NCBI RefSeq assembly: GCF_034427655.1 | Contig: NZ_JAXOFX010000021.1 | Coordinates: 1 to 64,000, forward strand | Origin: Robertmurraya_A mangrovi | Lineage (GTDB): Bacteria > Bacillota > Bacilli > Bacillales > Cytobacillaceae | Length of the DNA stretch: 64,000 nucleotides | Direction of reading: 5' to 3' | Shown: in pieces, positions 42,234-51,057 of the stretch | Position numbering within the stretch: the first letter of the stretch is position 1 | How the letters are laid out: every line of letters starts with the position of its first letter | Position numbers and translations under genes: made by a program | Notes under the pieces: generated by a model | Database searches by the model: none | The model's input: only the letters and a program-made list of their open reading frames with translations | What the model was told of the DNA's origin: nothing

Positions 42234-42464
42234 TTAATTAAGGAGAATCGTAAAAATATACCCGTTCGGAAAATAAAAAGAACCATCTATTCCTTCTCTA
42301 GAATAATGGTTCTTGTGTTTTTTCTGATATAAACAATCCTTCTTCGTTTTTGTTTTTTTAGTTTGTAGATCCAATAGAGCAAAAGGGCTTCGATTTGCTT
42401 CTGGATTTCTATTGCCCTCGCGGCTTAACTTCTCTCGATATTTTTTTGCTTTTGATTTAGCCAT
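42234..42464 (-). CDS. small basic protein, YqkK-like N-terminus (76 aa)
   Basis: The first about 55 residues (MAKSKAKKYREKLSREGNRN..., TKKTKTKKDCLYQKKHKNH) look like a small Bacillus family of Lys/Arg-rich proteins that includes YqkK. A strong AGGAGG site precedes the ATG. The last about 20 codons run through a hairpin (AAGAACCAT...ATGGTTCTT then T-rich), which looks like the gene's own terminator, so the original stop codon seems lost and the tail (GSFYFPNGYIFTILLN) is probably an accident. Function is unknown. Confidence 0.6.
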   Translation of the reverse strand: MAKSKAKKYREKLSREGNRNPEANRSPFALLDLQTKKTKTKKDCLYQKKHKNHYSREGIDGSFYFPNGYIFTILLN

Positions 42465-42499
42465 CTTTTTTCCTCCTAAAAAATGTTCTTAGATACATA

Positions 42500-43090
42500 T
42501 TATGAATCAACCAATGTAATCTTGTAAACAATTGTAAGCTCATTATTCTTTATCATACTTTGGATATCATCATACCCACTTTGAAAGGTTTCTTTAGTTG
42601 TACCTACCCAAGCTGCAAGGTAGAGAGGTTCATCTTTTACTAACGTTACTTTGTTATCAATCATGCTGGATAGACCCCATGCGGTCATTTCATGCTCTTT
42701 TGAAGAAGACATTAATCCACCAGGTTGGCCGGCTAAAATGTCAAGAAAATGCTTGTTGGATGATGTAGTTAAGTCATTTACACCAAAGGAGAGAAGAGTA
42801 TCTTTAAATGATTTTTGGATTTCACCATAGGAACCTAATTTTTGATCCGTCAGTTCCCCATTTTTATATATTTCTACTTCATAATGGAGATCATCGTTTT
42901 CAAGTAGTTTTCCGTTCATGACAAAATAGTGAATGCTGCTTACCCCTGTCTTGCTAATCAACATTTGTTCCTCTTCATTAAGGGTGTAGGGCTTAATTGT
43001 GACCACGGAAGTATTCTTGTTTCCAATGTTACAAGAGGTTAAAAGAAAAATTCCGATAAGATAAACAAGCAATTTTAAATATGTTTTCAA
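42500..43090 (-). CDS. lipoprotein of unknown function
   Basis: A 196-residue exported lipoprotein. The signal peptide MKTYLKLLVYLIGIFLLTSC ends in a lipobox with Cys near residue 20. The mature part is mixed strand and helix with no motif I recognise; it contains the repeated LVKDEPLYLAAWVGTTKETF and MTAWGLSSMI segments. It stands alone on the minus strand. AGGAGGCTGC is just upstream. It looks like a Bacillus-specific surface protein, but I cannot assign a function. Confidence 0.72.
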   Translation of the reverse strand: MKTYLKLLVYLIGIFLLTSCNIGNKNTSVVTIKPYTLNEEEQMLISKTGVSSIHYFVMNGKLLENDDLHYEVEIYKNGELTDQKLGSYGEIQKSFKDTLLSFGVNDLTTSSNKHFLDILAGQPGGLMSSSKEHEMTAWGLSSMIDNKVTLVKDEPLYLAAWVGTTKETFQSGYDDIQSMIKNNELTIVYKITLVDS

Positions 43091-43173
43091 GTGGCAGCAG
43101 CCTCCATTCTAAATGTGAGTTCTCACTATACTATAGCTATTCAAAAAACTACTCAACGTTTCCAATTTAAAAT

Positions 43174-43208
43174 AAATAGCCTTAATCCACATTAGATTAA
43201 GGCTATTT
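43174..43208. terminator. terminator downstream of the acetyltransferase gene
   Basis: Arms AAATAGCCTTAATC/GATTAAGGCTATTT with a seven-base loop, directly before the minus-strand stop region of the GNAT gene. It separates that gene from the lipoprotein gene. Confidence 0.8.
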
Positions 43209-43210
43209 CT

Positions 43211-43780
43211 TCAATCCTTTTTCAAGTGTAATGCCCTATACTCATCTTCTAGTATACTCATCGTAATCGAATCATGATATTGGTGGTTAAAGTAAAGAGC
43301 ATCACGATTAACTCCCTCTTTTACAAAACCAAGTTTTTCATACACATGTGTTGCCCGGTCGTTAAAGGCAAAAACATTTAACTCAATTCGATGTAGGTTC
43401 AGAATTCCAAACCCATAATCAAGCATGAGTTTCATCGCTTCTTGCCCGTATCCTTTCCCTTGGTGCCCTTTATTATTTATCGCGATTCGAATGCTCGCAT
43501 TTCGATTCATGCTATCAATGCCTTGTATTGCAATATCTCCAATGATTTCATCTGTTTCACGCAAGCCAATTAGTAATAGAACAGAAGAGGAATCCCCTGC
43601 TTTGCCGTCAAGATAGCGTGTAATTTGTTCTTTTGTCCAAGTTCTCTGTGTTCCGGTTAATAATCTTGTTTCTGGATCGTATAACATTTGAAAGTAAGTT
43701 TCAGTATCTTCCAAACTAATAGGTCTTAAGTAAACCCTTTCTCCTTCTAAAAATCGAACTGGCTTAGTGGAATTGTTCAT
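43211..43780 (-). CDS. GNAT-family N-acetyltransferase (RimJ/RimL-like)
   Basis: Acetyl-CoA dependent acetyltransferase of 189 residues. It opens LEGERVYLRPISLEDTETYFQ, a typical RimJ/RimL start. The acetyl-CoA loop is INNKGHQGKGYGQEAMKLMLDYGF (Q/R-x2-G-x-G/A) and the final motif is NLHRIELNVFAFNDRATHVYEKLGFVKEG. Substrate could be a ribosomal protein, polyamine or antibiotic; nothing here decides. It lies 18 bases after the PNPOx-like gene on the same strand, so they may be cotranscribed. Confidence 0.88.
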   Translation of the reverse strand: MNNSTKPVRFLEGERVYLRPISLEDTETYFQMLYDPETRLLTGTQRTWTKEQITRYLDGKAGDSSSVLLLIGLRETDEIIGDIAIQGIDSMNRNASIRIAINNKGHQGKGYGQEAMKLMLDYGFGILNLHRIELNVFAFNDRATHVYEKLGFVKEGVNRDALYFNHQYHDSITMSILEDEYRALHLKKD

Positions 43781-43798
43781 TATGTATACCCCTTAATT

Positions 43799-44434
43799 TT
43801 AATATAATCTATTTTTATAGCTATCTTCTAAAACTACAGAAATTTGTTTCTCGTCTACACCAGGTAGATTTACATGGTCAGCTAATATTTTTGCTGGATG
43901 TGGTAATTCCTCTTGTTCGAGCCAACTCTCTGGATTCCACAGTTTCGACCTCTTAAATGCTTTGGCACAATGGAGATAACATTCTTCAACTTTTACAACA
44001 ATGCCAAGTTGAGGTGTTTTCCCGAAAGCAGTCATTTTCAGTAATAGTTCTTCATCCTTAGTGATTTTTGCCGTACCGTTTATCCGAAGTGTTTCTTCCA
44101 GTCCAGGAATCATAAAGATGAGTCCTACTTGAGGATTAGACAGGATGTTTCTTAAAGAGTCCATTCGACGGTTACCAGGTCTTTCTGGAATAATCATATG
44201 TTGGTCATCTGCAATAAGCACAAAACCGGGGTGGTCACCTCGAGGAGATGTGTCACAATTTCCATCCTTATCAGATGTACCAAGCATAAGAAAAGGTGAT
44301 TTTTGTATAAAATGTTTACAATGCTCATCTAGAAAATTTATTGATTTGTTCTTAACCGTTTCACTTGGGAAACCAAGAAGTTCTCTCAGTTCCTCCTCAC
44401 TTTGAACAATCTGTTTAAAGTTTACTTCGACCAA
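43799..44434 (-). CDS. pyridoxamine 5'-phosphate oxidase-like flavoprotein
   Basis: A 211-residue split-barrel flavin protein. The best start is TTG at 44434 (GTCGAAGTAAAC follows), since GGGAGGG lies six bases upstream; a longer frame to 44482 lacks one. Family marks are FLMLGTSDKDGNCDTSPRGDHPGFV, IPERPGNRRMDSLRNILSNPQVGLIFMIPG and the late CYLHCAKAFKRSKLW. This matches the MSMEG_1061-type branch. The substrate is unknown and it is probably not a true vitamin B6 enzyme. It heads a likely two-gene unit with the acetyltransferase. Confidence 0.82.
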   Translation of the reverse strand: MVEVNFKQIVQSEEELRELLGFPSETVKNKSINFLDEHCKHFIQKSPFLMLGTSDKDGNCDTSPRGDHPGFVLIADDQHMIIPERPGNRRMDSLRNILSNPQVGLIFMIPGLEETLRINGTAKITKDEELLLKMTAFGKTPQLGIVVKVEECYLHCAKAFKRSKLWNPESWLEQEELPHPAKILADHVNLPGVDEKQISVVLEDSYKNRLY

Positions 44435-44675
44435 GTTAATCCCTCCCTGTATATCAATCTTAATTATTGAAAAATCATCCAATTAATATAACTATAACTT
44501 AAGCAAATTACTAAAAGGTAAAAATTTGATAAAATTATTAGATTGTGCACCTATAGTTTCAAATACCTCTCATAAGCAAGAGTGGTATTTGGAAATAAGG
44601 GACAATCCATATTATTCAAATTAAGCTTTAAGTAAATGGTTTTGGGGTATAGATAGTATGGAAGAGAGGTGCGAG

Positions 44676-45566
44676 ATGAAATCAATCCAAAAGGCCATGC
44701 TCATATATAACGGGAATGCAGGACAAAAAGATATAAATCGTACGATAGGTGTATGTATCCCCATACTTTCTACCAAGTTTGAAGAAATTTTATTGTTAAA
44801 AACAAATAAACCTAAGCATGCAATAGAATTATGTACACGATACGGTAGTGAGATGGATTTAGTCATTGTAGTCGGTGGTGACGGGACTGTTCATGAATGT
44901 ATAAATGGCTTGGCTCCACTCAGTAAACGTCCTGCGATTGGTATTATACCAGCTGGGACATGTAATGACTTTGCTAGGACATTAGGATACAGTTTGGATA
45001 TTAAAGAAGCGGCCTTGCAAATAGTAGAAGGGGAAAGGGTTCCTGTGGATACTATTCAAGTTAATAAAAATTATTTTATCAACTTTTGGGGAATTGGTTT
45101 GGTAACAGAAACCTCTTCTAATATAAAAAATAAAGAAAAAGAACTTCTAGGAAGGGTAAGTTATTTCCTAAGTGCTATTCGAACGATAAATGAAGTCGAT
45201 TCTTTTCGATATACAATAGAATATGAAGATGGAACCGTCAATGGAGAGGGAATCATGATATTAATAACGAATGGGAACTATATTGGAACAAATAAATTAC
45301 CGTTTAAAAATATTTCATATGATGACGGATCAATAAATATCTTTATGGTTAAAGAGGCAAATATGGCTTTGTTAAAAGAATTACTTATAAATGATGCCTC
45401 TATCAATGATCAGTATACTAATGAAATTGAACATCTATCTAGTCAACAGTTTAAAATTACAACGGAGAAGATACTAAAAGCGGATATGGACGGGGAAGTA
45501 TACTTAGAAACGCCATGTGAGTTTAAGGTTTTAAAACATCATTTAATAATGGTAAAGCCAAAATAG
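44676..45566 (+). CDS. diacylglycerol/lipid kinase family protein
   Basis: ATP-dependent lipid kinase of the DagK/YegS group, 296 residues from the ATG at 44676 (GAGAGGTG upstream; ATG at 44658 is the longer alternative). The N-terminal nucleotide site reads VVGGDGTVHECINGL with GIIPAGTCNDFARTLG, and the C-terminal lipid-binding lobe follows (TNGNYIGTNKLPFKNISYDDGSINIFMV). Such enzymes phosphorylate diacylglycerol or related lipids at the membrane. B. subtilis has DgkB, YtlR and BmrU in this class; I cannot pick one. It converges on dedA through a shared terminator. Confidence 0.88.
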   Translation: MKSIQKAMLIYNGNAGQKDINRTIGVCIPILSTKFEEILLLKTNKPKHAIELCTRYGSEMDLVIVVGGDGTVHECINGLAPLSKRPAIGIIPAGTCNDFARTLGYSLDIKEAALQIVEGERVPVDTIQVNKNYFINFWGIGLVTETSSNIKNKEKELLGRVSYFLSAIRTINEVDSFRYTIEYEDGTVNGEGIMILITNGNYIGTNKLPFKNISYDDGSINIFMVKEANMALLKELLINDASINDQYTNEIEHLSSQQFKITTEKILKADMDGEVYLETPCEFKVLKHHLIMVKPK

Positions 45567-45569
45567 AAC

Positions 45570-45603
45570 GACAAAAATCAGTGAAGTCTCACTGATTTTT
45601 GTC
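45570..45603. terminator. bidirectional terminator between lipid kinase and DedA genes
   Basis: Perfect arms GACAAAAATCAGTG/CACTGATTTTTGTC with a six-base loop and U-rich 3' arm on either strand. Confidence 0.9.
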
Positions 45604-45630
45604 TCATGTTTCAAAGTGTTATTCAACTAC

Positions 45631-46218
45631 CTAACTGCTAGAGGCTTTTTTCTTTTTCTTAACCATTACATAAACCGTGTAAAGGATAATAATAAGTAGC
45701 GCTCCGACGATAGAAATGAGACCAAAGTTCTCCTCAATATATGGTAACGCGGCCTCGCCTAGAGTCAAAATAATAGCAGCTTCTAAAAAGAAGCGTAAGC
45801 CCCTTGCGATAATGGACCATATCACAAGAGTTCTTAGAGGAACCTTTAAAATACCCGCAAAAATCGTAAAAACTTTGTAGGGAATCGGAGTTAGACCAGC
45901 TATTAAAATAGCCATTGATCCGTATTTATTAAAATAATGTTCAACGGTGGCAATTCTTTTTTCAGATATTATGTATTTAAGAAAGGGCCTTCCGATTTTT
46001 TTTCCGATAAACCATCCAAAGATGGCACCTAATACAGAGGCAACCGTGGTGATAAATGCATAGAATAGGGCTTTATCCGGATTAGCAATGCCCATAGGAA
46101 TCAACAAGAAATCTGGAGGAATTGGGAAAAAAGAGGAGTCAGCAAAGGAAACAAAAATTAATCCCCATAGTCCATACTCAGCTAACATATCTTTTATAAA
46201 ATGAATTATCTCAGACAT
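45631..46218 (-). CDS. DedA-family membrane protein
   Basis: Integral membrane protein of 195 residues with the VTT/SNARE-assoc domain, a family that flips lipids such as undecaprenyl phosphate or phosphatidylethanolamine. Family marks are SFADSSFFPIPPDFLLIPMG at the N-terminus, GAIFGWFIGKKIGRPFLKYI and AGLTPIPYKVFTIFAGILKVPLRTLVIWSIIARGLRFF, with the conserved R of the amphipathic gate. The YqaA subgroup is the closest fit. The lysine-rich tail (VKKKKKASSS) is cytoplasmic. AAGGAG precedes the ATG. Confidence 0.86.
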   Translation of the reverse strand: MSEIIHFIKDMLAEYGLWGLIFVSFADSSFFPIPPDFLLIPMGIANPDKALFYAFITTVASVLGAIFGWFIGKKIGRPFLKYIISEKRIATVEHYFNKYGSMAILIAGLTPIPYKVFTIFAGILKVPLRTLVIWSIIARGLRFFLEAAIILTLGEAALPYIEENFGLISIVGALLIIILYTVYVMVKKKKKASSS

Positions 46219-46377
46219 GAATTAAAATCTCCTTCGACAAAAGCGATATATGTGAAGTATATCACTTCAAAAACGTTAAGTCATGTTCAACCAAATTATT
46301 TAGGAATACTAAATATACAAAAGTATTAGAATGATTTAGAATAGAAAGAAAACAACAGCGAGAAAAGGAGCTATTTT

Positions 46378-47253
46378 GTGGAAATGTTAATATTGTTTTT
46401 CTTTTTAGGTGGAATCATTAGTGTACTATCCGGATTTTTTGGAGTGGGTGGGGGATTTATTTTAACTCCAATTTTACTCTTAATTGGATTTTCTCCTCTA
46501 GAAGCCATTACGACTAGTTTATTCTTTACAATTGGAACATCAATTTCCGGAATCACAGCACATATTAAATTAAAAAATATTTATTATAAAGAAGGACTTA
46601 TACTAGGACTTAGTGGAGTAGTTGCTACTCAATTTGCACGACCATTTGTATTATTTTTAGAGAAAAAGGGATGGGACGAGATTGCGGTTCCGATATTCTA
46701 CATCATCTTACTATCTTATTTTGCTTTGAAGATGTTCAAACAAGGTAAGAAAACAACTGCTGCTGAACAGGATGGGGCACCATCTCCAGCTTTATACAAA
46801 CTGGTTTTAATTGGTTTCGTAGGAGGATTTGTTTCAACAACCCTTGGAGTGGGTGGAGGTTTCATTATGGTACCACTATCCATTGCCTTTTTAGGATTTT
46901 TACCGAAAAAAGCAGTGGGAACAAGTTTATTTGCGGTTATGATGATCGTTACAGTCGGCTTTATCTCTTATGCAATGACCATTTCAATAGATTATCGAGT
47001 AGGTTTACTCTTAATTGCTGGTGGTTTAATTGGCTCTCAATTCGGGGCTAAACTGACAGTGTACTTTGAAAATAAGGAAATTAGTACTTTGTTAGCGGTA
47101 TTATATACAGCCACTTTAACAAGTGTTTTATTAAAATTGTTTGACCTAAGTGTTGTTGGTTTAGTTTTATTAAGTATATTCATTACCTACTTCTTTGTTC
47201 GAGCTATTACGAAGTACCGTGTGAAGAAGAAGGAATTAAGACAGGCTTCATAA
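46378..47253 (+). CDS. TauE/SafE-family anion exporter
   Basis: Membrane transporter of 291 residues with about eight helices and two pseudo-repeats marked by GGIISVLSGFFGVGGGFILTPILLLIG and GFVGGFVSTTLGVGGGFIMVPLSI. Members export sulfite or organosulfonate products. The start is GTG with AAAGGAG seven bases upstream. It is divergent from dedA and followed by a strong terminator at 47257. The substrate is not shown by the neighbours. Confidence 0.88.
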   Translation: MEMLILFFFLGGIISVLSGFFGVGGGFILTPILLLIGFSPLEAITTSLFFTIGTSISGITAHIKLKNIYYKEGLILGLSGVVATQFARPFVLFLEKKGWDEIAVPIFYIILLSYFALKMFKQGKKTTAAEQDGAPSPALYKLVLIGFVGGFVSTTLGVGGGFIMVPLSIAFLGFLPKKAVGTSLFAVMMIVTVGFISYAMTISIDYRVGLLLIAGGLIGSQFGAKLTVYFENKEISTLLAVLYTATLTSVLLKLFDLSVVGLVLLSIFITYFFVRAITKYRVKKKELRQAS

Positions 47254-47256
47254 AAG

Positions 47257-47292
47257 GAATGCGCTTGGATAAAACTCCAAGCGCATTTTTTC
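47257..47292 (+). terminator. terminator after the TauE/SafE gene
   Basis: Arms AATGCGCTTGG/CCAAGCGCATT with loop ATAAAACT and a T-run. Confidence 0.88.
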
Positions 47293-47328
47293 AAGAGGTA
47301 ACAAAGTATACTTTTTGAAGTTAGACTA

Positions 47329-47478
47329 CTGTTTAGCTCCAGCGCCCAGCGACTAGTGTACTTCGCTCCCCTCTCTACGATAAGTCAACATCGAATTGCT
47401 CACGCTCTTCGTGTTTCCTTTATCTCAGTCGAGGCGCTCCAGTCCATACGTCGCTAAACGGGGCGCTTCCGCTTTTCT
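47329..47478. repeat. 150-bp dispersed Bacillus repeat, copy 1
   Basis: From CTGTTTAGCTCCAGCGCC to GGGCGCTTCCGCTTTTCT. Copy 2 at 49225-49374 has the same length and about five mismatches. It is GC-richer than its surroundings, with GGCGCTCCAG and similar blocks able to form hairpins. It sits directly against the argS stop (47481). Repeats with AGCTCCAGCGCC and GGCGCTTCCGCTTTTC are common in Bacillus intergenic DNA. Confidence 0.88.
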
Positions 47479-47480
47479 GA

Positions 47481-49175
47481 TTACATCTGTTTTGGAGCAC
47501 CCATACCTAATGTATTCAATCCTTTTGTTAGAACAATCGTAACCGCTTTAACTAAGGCCAGTTTTTCATTGTAGTCACTTGTTTTTTCTAGTACTTTAAC
47601 ATGTGCATAAAACTTATTAAATGCCTGAGCTAAATCTATTAAATATTTAGCTAGTACAGATGGAGAGAGTAATTCAAAGGATTTTTCCATTTTTGCTGAA
47701 CATTCATTTATTAATTTAATTACTTCCCAGCTATAAGAATCGTCGAGTCCGTGTGTGAATACAGCTTCTATTGATTGAACTTCTGCTTTTCTTAATAGGG
47801 AGTGGGCACGAGCATTTGAATACTGAAGATAAGGACCTGTTTCACCTTCAAATGTAAGCATATCTTCTAAAGAAAACTCAATATTGTTCATGCGGTCATT
47901 TTTTAAGTCATGGAATAGAACGGCTCCCACTCCTACATCCTTTGCAATCGACTCTTTATCTGTTAGCTGAGGATTTTTTTCTTCTATACTTTTCTGTGCA
48001 AGCTCGATTGCTTCCTTCAGTACATCTTCAAGGAGAACTACTCTTCCTTTTCGAGTAGACATTTTCTTGCCATCCTTTAAATAAAGACCAAAAGGAATAT
48101 GTTCCATTTGATCAGCCCAATCATAACCGAGCTTTTTAAGGACTCCCTTGACCTGTTTAAAATGTACGGTTTGTTCTTGACCAACAATATAAAGTGCCTT
48201 AAAGAAGTCATATTGTTGTTTGCGATAAATACCGGCTGCTAAATCACGAGTGGCATATAGAGAAGCACCATCTGATTTCCTAATTAGACAAGGTGGCAGA
48301 TCTTGATCATCCAATCGAACAACTTCAGCTCCTTCAGATGCTTCTAGTAAATGACTAGAAGCTAATTGTTCAACAACCGCTTCCATTTTATCATTGTAAA
48401 ACGCTTCTCCATTAAAAGAATCGAACTGTATTCCTAAAAGGTCGTATATACGTTGAAATTCCTTTAAGGATTCGGAACGGAACAAAGACCACAGTTTCGT
48501 TGCTTCTTCATTTCCATTCTCGAGTTCTTTAAACCATTTCCGCGCTTCATCATCAAGCTCTGGCTGGTTTTCTACTTCTTCATGGAATTTTATATATAGT
48601 TTAAATAACTCTTGAATAGGACTCTCGGCTACTTTGCTCTCTTCTCCCCATTTTTTATAAGCAGTAATGAGCTTGCCAAATTGTGTTCCCCAATCACCTA
48701 AGTGGTTGATCCGGAAAGTGTTATAACCGCATTGATTGGCGATATTAGAAAGGGCATTTCCAATAACCGTTGATCGTAAATGACCCATTGAAAATGGCTT
48801 AGCAATATTAGGTGAAGAAAAATCGAGTACGATGTTTTTTCCACTCCCAATTGTGGATGATCCATAATTATGGTCTGCACTCAGAACATCTTTTAAAATC
48901 TCTGAACTTACCAAGCTTTTATTAAAGAAGACATTAACATACGGCCCAACCGCTTCAGCTCTTTTGATCCAATCACTGTTAATCTTTTTTGCCACTTCTT
49001 CGGCAATAAAAGCAGGAGATTTTCGGAGCTGTTTTGCTAATGTAAAACAAGGAAAAGCTAAGTCCCCGTGATTTGAGCTTTTAGGAATTTCAATTAATGA
49101 TTCAATCTGATCTTTGTGTAATGCGTTCTCTAACGCATCATGCAAACTACTCGAAAAAATGGCTTTAAAATTCAT
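47481..49175 (-). CDS. argS: arginyl-tRNA synthetase
   Basis: Class I aminoacyl-tRNA synthetase charging tRNA-Arg, 564 residues. The HIGH-type motif is FSMGHLRS (about residue 131), the KMSKS-type motif is KKMSTRKG and the C-terminal anticodon-binding domain ends GLNTLGMGAPKQM. The N-terminal Add-1 domain is present. Expression is set by a T-box leader upstream at 49376-49620, with an arginine specifier codon. One repeat copy lies between that leader and the coding region, the other right after the stop. AAGGAGAATTT precedes the ATG. Confidence 0.96.
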   Translation of the reverse strand: MNFKAIFSSSLHDALENALHKDQIESLIEIPKSSNHGDLAFPCFTLAKQLRKSPAFIAEEVAKKINSDWIKRAEAVGPYVNVFFNKSLVSSEILKDVLSADHNYGSSTIGSGKNIVLDFSSPNIAKPFSMGHLRSTVIGNALSNIANQCGYNTFRINHLGDWGTQFGKLITAYKKWGEESKVAESPIQELFKLYIKFHEEVENQPELDDEARKWFKELENGNEEATKLWSLFRSESLKEFQRIYDLLGIQFDSFNGEAFYNDKMEAVVEQLASSHLLEASEGAEVVRLDDQDLPPCLIRKSDGASLYATRDLAAGIYRKQQYDFFKALYIVGQEQTVHFKQVKGVLKKLGYDWADQMEHIPFGLYLKDGKKMSTRKGRVVLLEDVLKEAIELAQKSIEEKNPQLTDKESIAKDVGVGAVLFHDLKNDRMNNIEFSLEDMLTFEGETGPYLQYSNARAHSLLRKAEVQSIEAVFTHGLDDSYSWEVIKLINECSAKMEKSFELLSPSVLAKYLIDLAQAFNKFYAHVKVLEKTSDYNEKLALVKAVTIVLTKGLNTLGMGAPKQM

Positions 49176-49224
49176 ATAAATTCTCCTTATTAAGAAAAAT
49201 GAAAGTATAAGCTTTGAAAGTTAA

Positions 49225-49374
49225 CTGTCTAGCTCCAGCGCCCAGCGACTAGTGTACTTCGCTCCTCTCCCTACGATAAGTCAACATCGAATCGCTCACG
49301 CTCTTCGTGTTTCCTTTATCTCAGTCGAGGCGCTCCAGTCCATACGTCGCTAACCGGGGCGCTTCCGCTTTTCT
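49225..49374. repeat. 150-bp dispersed Bacillus repeat, copy 2
   Basis: From CTGTCTAGCTCCAGCGCC to GGGCGCTTCCGCTTTTCT, about 97% identical to copy 1 and in the same orientation. About 20 further upstream bases (AAGTATA, TTTGAA, GTTA) are similar too. It separates the T-box terminator from argS, so it is transcribed in the argS mRNA when charging is low. Confidence 0.88.
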
Positions 49375-49375
49375 A

Positions 49376-49620
49376 ATAAAAAAGCCCGCCTCTATATAAA
49401 ATAGAGACGAGCTATAATATTACCCGCGGTACCACTCTGATTGTCCCAAAAGGACCTCTTCAAAAAAGTTTAACGGAACTTTATCCGGCAAGACCTACTG
49501 TCATTTCAATCTTGCATCTTAGAAGTGCGTTTCATAAAAGGGTTTCAACAGGCTCCCACCATCCCTGTTTCGCTCGAGAAACGAAGCTTTTATTACTCTC
49601 TTCATCATCGATTGTTTTTA
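49376..49620 (-). ncRNA. T-box leader of argS
   Basis: On the minus strand: stem I begins near GATGAAGAGAGTAAT, the likely specifier is CGC (Arg) in ATGAAACGCACTTC, AGTAGG follows, then the antiterminator block CAGAGTGGTACCGCGGG (invariant T-box GTGGTACCGCGG) and the terminator GCTCGTCTCTAT/ATAGAGGCGGGC with a T-run. Uncharged tRNA-Arg pairing to the T-box bulge should permit read-through into argS. Confidence 0.95.
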
Positions 49621-49677
49621 TTAATTTTTCCAAAATCTTATTGGTAATTATACTTAAGAATTCATAATTTGAAAAGG

Positions 49678-50850
49678 TTATTTTGATTCTGCACCAAACA
49701 TGTAGGTTTTATGATGAAATCTCATACTAAAGACTAAGCCCATCGCAAGCATATTACCCATTAAGGAGCTTCCTCCATAACTAATAAAGGGTAAAGGAAT
49801 TCCTGTGATCGGCAAAAGCTGAATCGTCATCCCGATATTTTGAAACACATGGAAGGTAATCATGCTGATGATCCCTGCGCAAATATAAGTATTAAATGGA
49901 TCATTCGTTTCTAGAGCAACCTTTGTTAGATGGTAGATTAAGATAAAGAATAGGCCAATCACGATACTTGCCCCTATAAAACCATATTCTTCTCCTATCA
50001 CACTAAAAATAAAATCAGTATGTAGCTCTGGTAAGTAAATTTCTCTTTCACCGAATCCTTTACCAGTAATTAAACCTGAACCGATGGCGCGAAGGGAGTA
50101 GTACAAGTGAAATCCATCTCCGCTTCTGTATTGATCAGGATCCAACCATGAGTGAATACGATTGAATTTATATGGATCTATATCAAAATATTTTTGTAAC
50201 ACATGTGGGAACCAGATAACAAAGGAAAGAACAATCCCGGCAAAAGTGGCTCCTAGAGTATATACGGGTACAATAATTTTCCACGAGATTCCGGAAACTA
50301 AAATTATTCCTGTAAAAATAGCAATAACTACGAGTGCAGTTCCTAAGTCTTCCTTCAATATTAATCCTAAAGGAACAATAGTGATTACCCCTAGCTTTAT
50401 AAATAAATAGAAATCTGTTTTTAGTGTTTTATTGATGTATTTCTCATAATGTGAAGTGATTGCCTTACTTAATGCTAAAATTAAAAATATTTTAACGAAC
50501 TCAGAGGGCTGAATGGTTCCGACTTTGGGAATTAAAAACCAGTTTTTTGCACCATTACGATAGGGAGCGATACTCTCAGGGGCTAATATTAATGCAATTA
50601 ATAGGAATACACCAAAACCGTATAGTAACCATGACAATTTTTTAAACTGATCGCTATCGAAATACATAACAAATGCTACGATCCCCGCTCCAACACCATA
50701 CCAAAATATTTGTCTAAAAAAATAGTTTTCATTATACTGTGCTGTTGTTTGTGCACTATAAATAGCTACACAGCTAACTAAAAATAATAAGAAGAGGATT
50801 AAACATAATGTCCAATCAAATCTTTCTGACACTCTCTTTTGTTTCTCCAT
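49678..50850 (-). CDS. rodA: rod-shape peptidoglycan polymerase RodA
   Basis: SEDS-family glycosyltransferase of 390 residues with ten membrane helices, polymerising glycan strands for lateral wall growth with a class B PBP. Motifs include VGTIQPSEFVKIFLILALS, LKEDLGTALVVIAIFTGIILVSG, GSGLITGKGFGEREIYLPELHTDFIFSVIGEEYGFIGA and the closing LPITGIPLPFISYGGSSLMGNMLAMGL. The short cytosolic N-terminus and the YLPE(L)HTDFIF variant favour RodA over FtsW or SpoVE. It stands alone on the minus strand between argS and mgtE. Confidence 0.88.
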   Translation of the reverse strand: MEKQKRVSERFDWTLCLILFLLFLVSCVAIYSAQTTAQYNENYFFRQIFWYGVGAGIVAFVMYFDSDQFKKLSWLLYGFGVFLLIALILAPESIAPYRNGAKNWFLIPKVGTIQPSEFVKIFLILALSKAITSHYEKYINKTLKTDFYLFIKLGVITIVPLGLILKEDLGTALVVIAIFTGIILVSGISWKIIVPVYTLGATFAGIVLSFVIWFPHVLQKYFDIDPYKFNRIHSWLDPDQYRSGDGFHLYYSLRAIGSGLITGKGFGEREIYLPELHTDFIFSVIGEEYGFIGASIVIGLFFILIYHLTKVALETNDPFNTYICAGIISMITFHVFQNIGMTIQLLPITGIPLPFISYGGSSLMGNMLAMGLVFSMRFHHKTYMFGAESK

Positions 50851-51023
50851 TAAAACACCTAGTCTCTAGTCTCTTTTTATTTACAAATTCATCCTAACAA
50901 AGAAAATATACCCTTACAACATACCTGTTGAAAATTTTGGTGCAAACTCAAACGATTACACACTAGATATACATATAAGAGACGAATCAAAATTATGTTT
51001 AGTTTCATTAAAGGAAAAGGAAA

Positions 51024-51051
51024 AAGGTTGACTTATACGAAAGCCAACCTT
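51024..51051 (-). terminator. terminator after mgtE
   Basis: On the minus strand AAGGTTGGCTTTCGT with AAGTCAACCTT then TTTTCC. It lies just after the mgtE stop. Confidence 0.75.
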
Positions 51052-51057
51052 AGACAA

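Noticed and set aside
47329..47478. Repeat copies as insertion sequences
   Set aside because: At 150 bp they encode nothing and have no clear inverted ends or target duplications; they are better called dispersed repeats.
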